A DNA stretch of 7,218 bases, taken from contig CAMURX010000080.1 in NCBI GenBank assembly GCA_947097615.1, positions 1-7,218 of the forward strand, given 5' to 3'. This DNA is from an uncultured Neisseria sp. (GTDB taxonomy: Bacteria > Pseudomonadota > Gammaproteobacteria > Burkholderiales > Neisseriaceae). Numbering within the stretch: the first letter of the stretch is position 1; each line of letters opens with the position of its first letter. Both the position numbers and the translations under genes were made by a program. The notes under the pieces were generated by a model. The model was given only the letters and a program-made list of their open reading frames with translations. It was not told the DNA's origin and searched no databases. Of this stretch, positions 7,085 through 7,218 are shown one piece after another.

Positions 7085-7218
7085 TCAGTCGATTGCGTAT
7101 TCGATGGTGACAACAAGGCGGACTTGTTTGCCGACGGTGGATTTATCGTAAGTGCCGCCATAGTCGTCGTCGCTGCTGCTGCCGCTGTCGGAATAAATGT
7201 TGAACGAGCCCTGCGAAG
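7085..7218 (-). CDS. Unrecognised protein, C-terminal 44 residues only
   Basis: A frame open from the right edge ends at the TGA at 7085-7087. Its last residues read SQGSFNIYSDSG, then a Ser/Asp-rich, Gly-containing stretch (SSSDDDYGG), then TYDKSTVGKQVRLVVTIEY and AID at the very end. The alternating hydrophobic VRLVVTIEYAI looks like a terminal beta strand after a flexible acidic linker. I do not recognise the family. It is not the C-terminus of CdsA, the membrane enzyme expected here by neisserial synteny. That the frame is real is supported by the terminator hairpin placed just after its stop codon. Confidence 0.6.
   Translation of the reverse strand, partial: SQGSFNIYSDSGSSSDDDYGGTYDKSTVGKQVRLVVTIEYAID

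Noticed and set aside
1..7218. CRISPR arrays, toxin-antitoxin, restriction, phage or transposon signals
   Set aside because: The only repeats seen are dispersed uptake sequences. No regular spacer pattern, insertion-sequence ends, transposase or integrase motif, or RNA gene was seen on either strand.

Overview
The window comes from a member of the Neisseriaceae. Twelve-base Neisseria DNA uptake sequences of the AG dialect (AGGCCGTCTGAA) occur eleven times as exact copies. The gene order dxr - rseP - bamA - ompH/skp - lpxD, all on the minus strand, is the familiar neisserial envelope-biogenesis cluster. The AG dialect (I see no exact ATGCCGTCTGAA), the GC-rich sequence and the altered cluster borders suggest a commensal Neisseria or close relative rather than N. 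meningitidis or N. gonorrhoeae. I cannot name the species.

Layout, read in the direction of transcription (right to left). At 7218-7085 lies the 3' end of an unrecognised gene, where my memory of meningococcal order would expect cdsA. A perfect uptake-sequence hairpin (7040-7075) follows as a likely terminator. Next come dxr (isoprenoid precursor synthesis), rseP (site-2 membrane protease; TTG start with a strong ribosome binding site), bamA (outer-membrane protein insertase) 3 bp later, and ompH/skp (periplasmic chaperone) 19 bp later. A second uptake-sequence hairpin (1405-1439) probably ends that transcript. Then comes a short accessory gene for a small exported four-cysteine protein, whose reading frame is broken by one base inside its signal peptide. 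The 5' 284 codons of lpxD (lipid A synthesis) run off the left edge.

The genes work together in building the cell envelope. DXR supplies isoprenoids, including the undecaprenyl carrier. RseP cuts membrane-embedded substrates. Skp/OmpH escorts unfolded outer-membrane proteins to BamA, which folds them. LpxD adds the N-linked acyl chains of lipid A.

I found no tRNA, rRNA, CRISPR array, insertion sequence, phage gene or defence system. No stretch longer than 300 bases lacks a gene. The long plus-strand open frames are shadows of the GC-rich minus-strand genes. The least ordinary item is the frameshifted small exported-protein gene at 965-1371, flanked on both sides by inverted uptake sequences.
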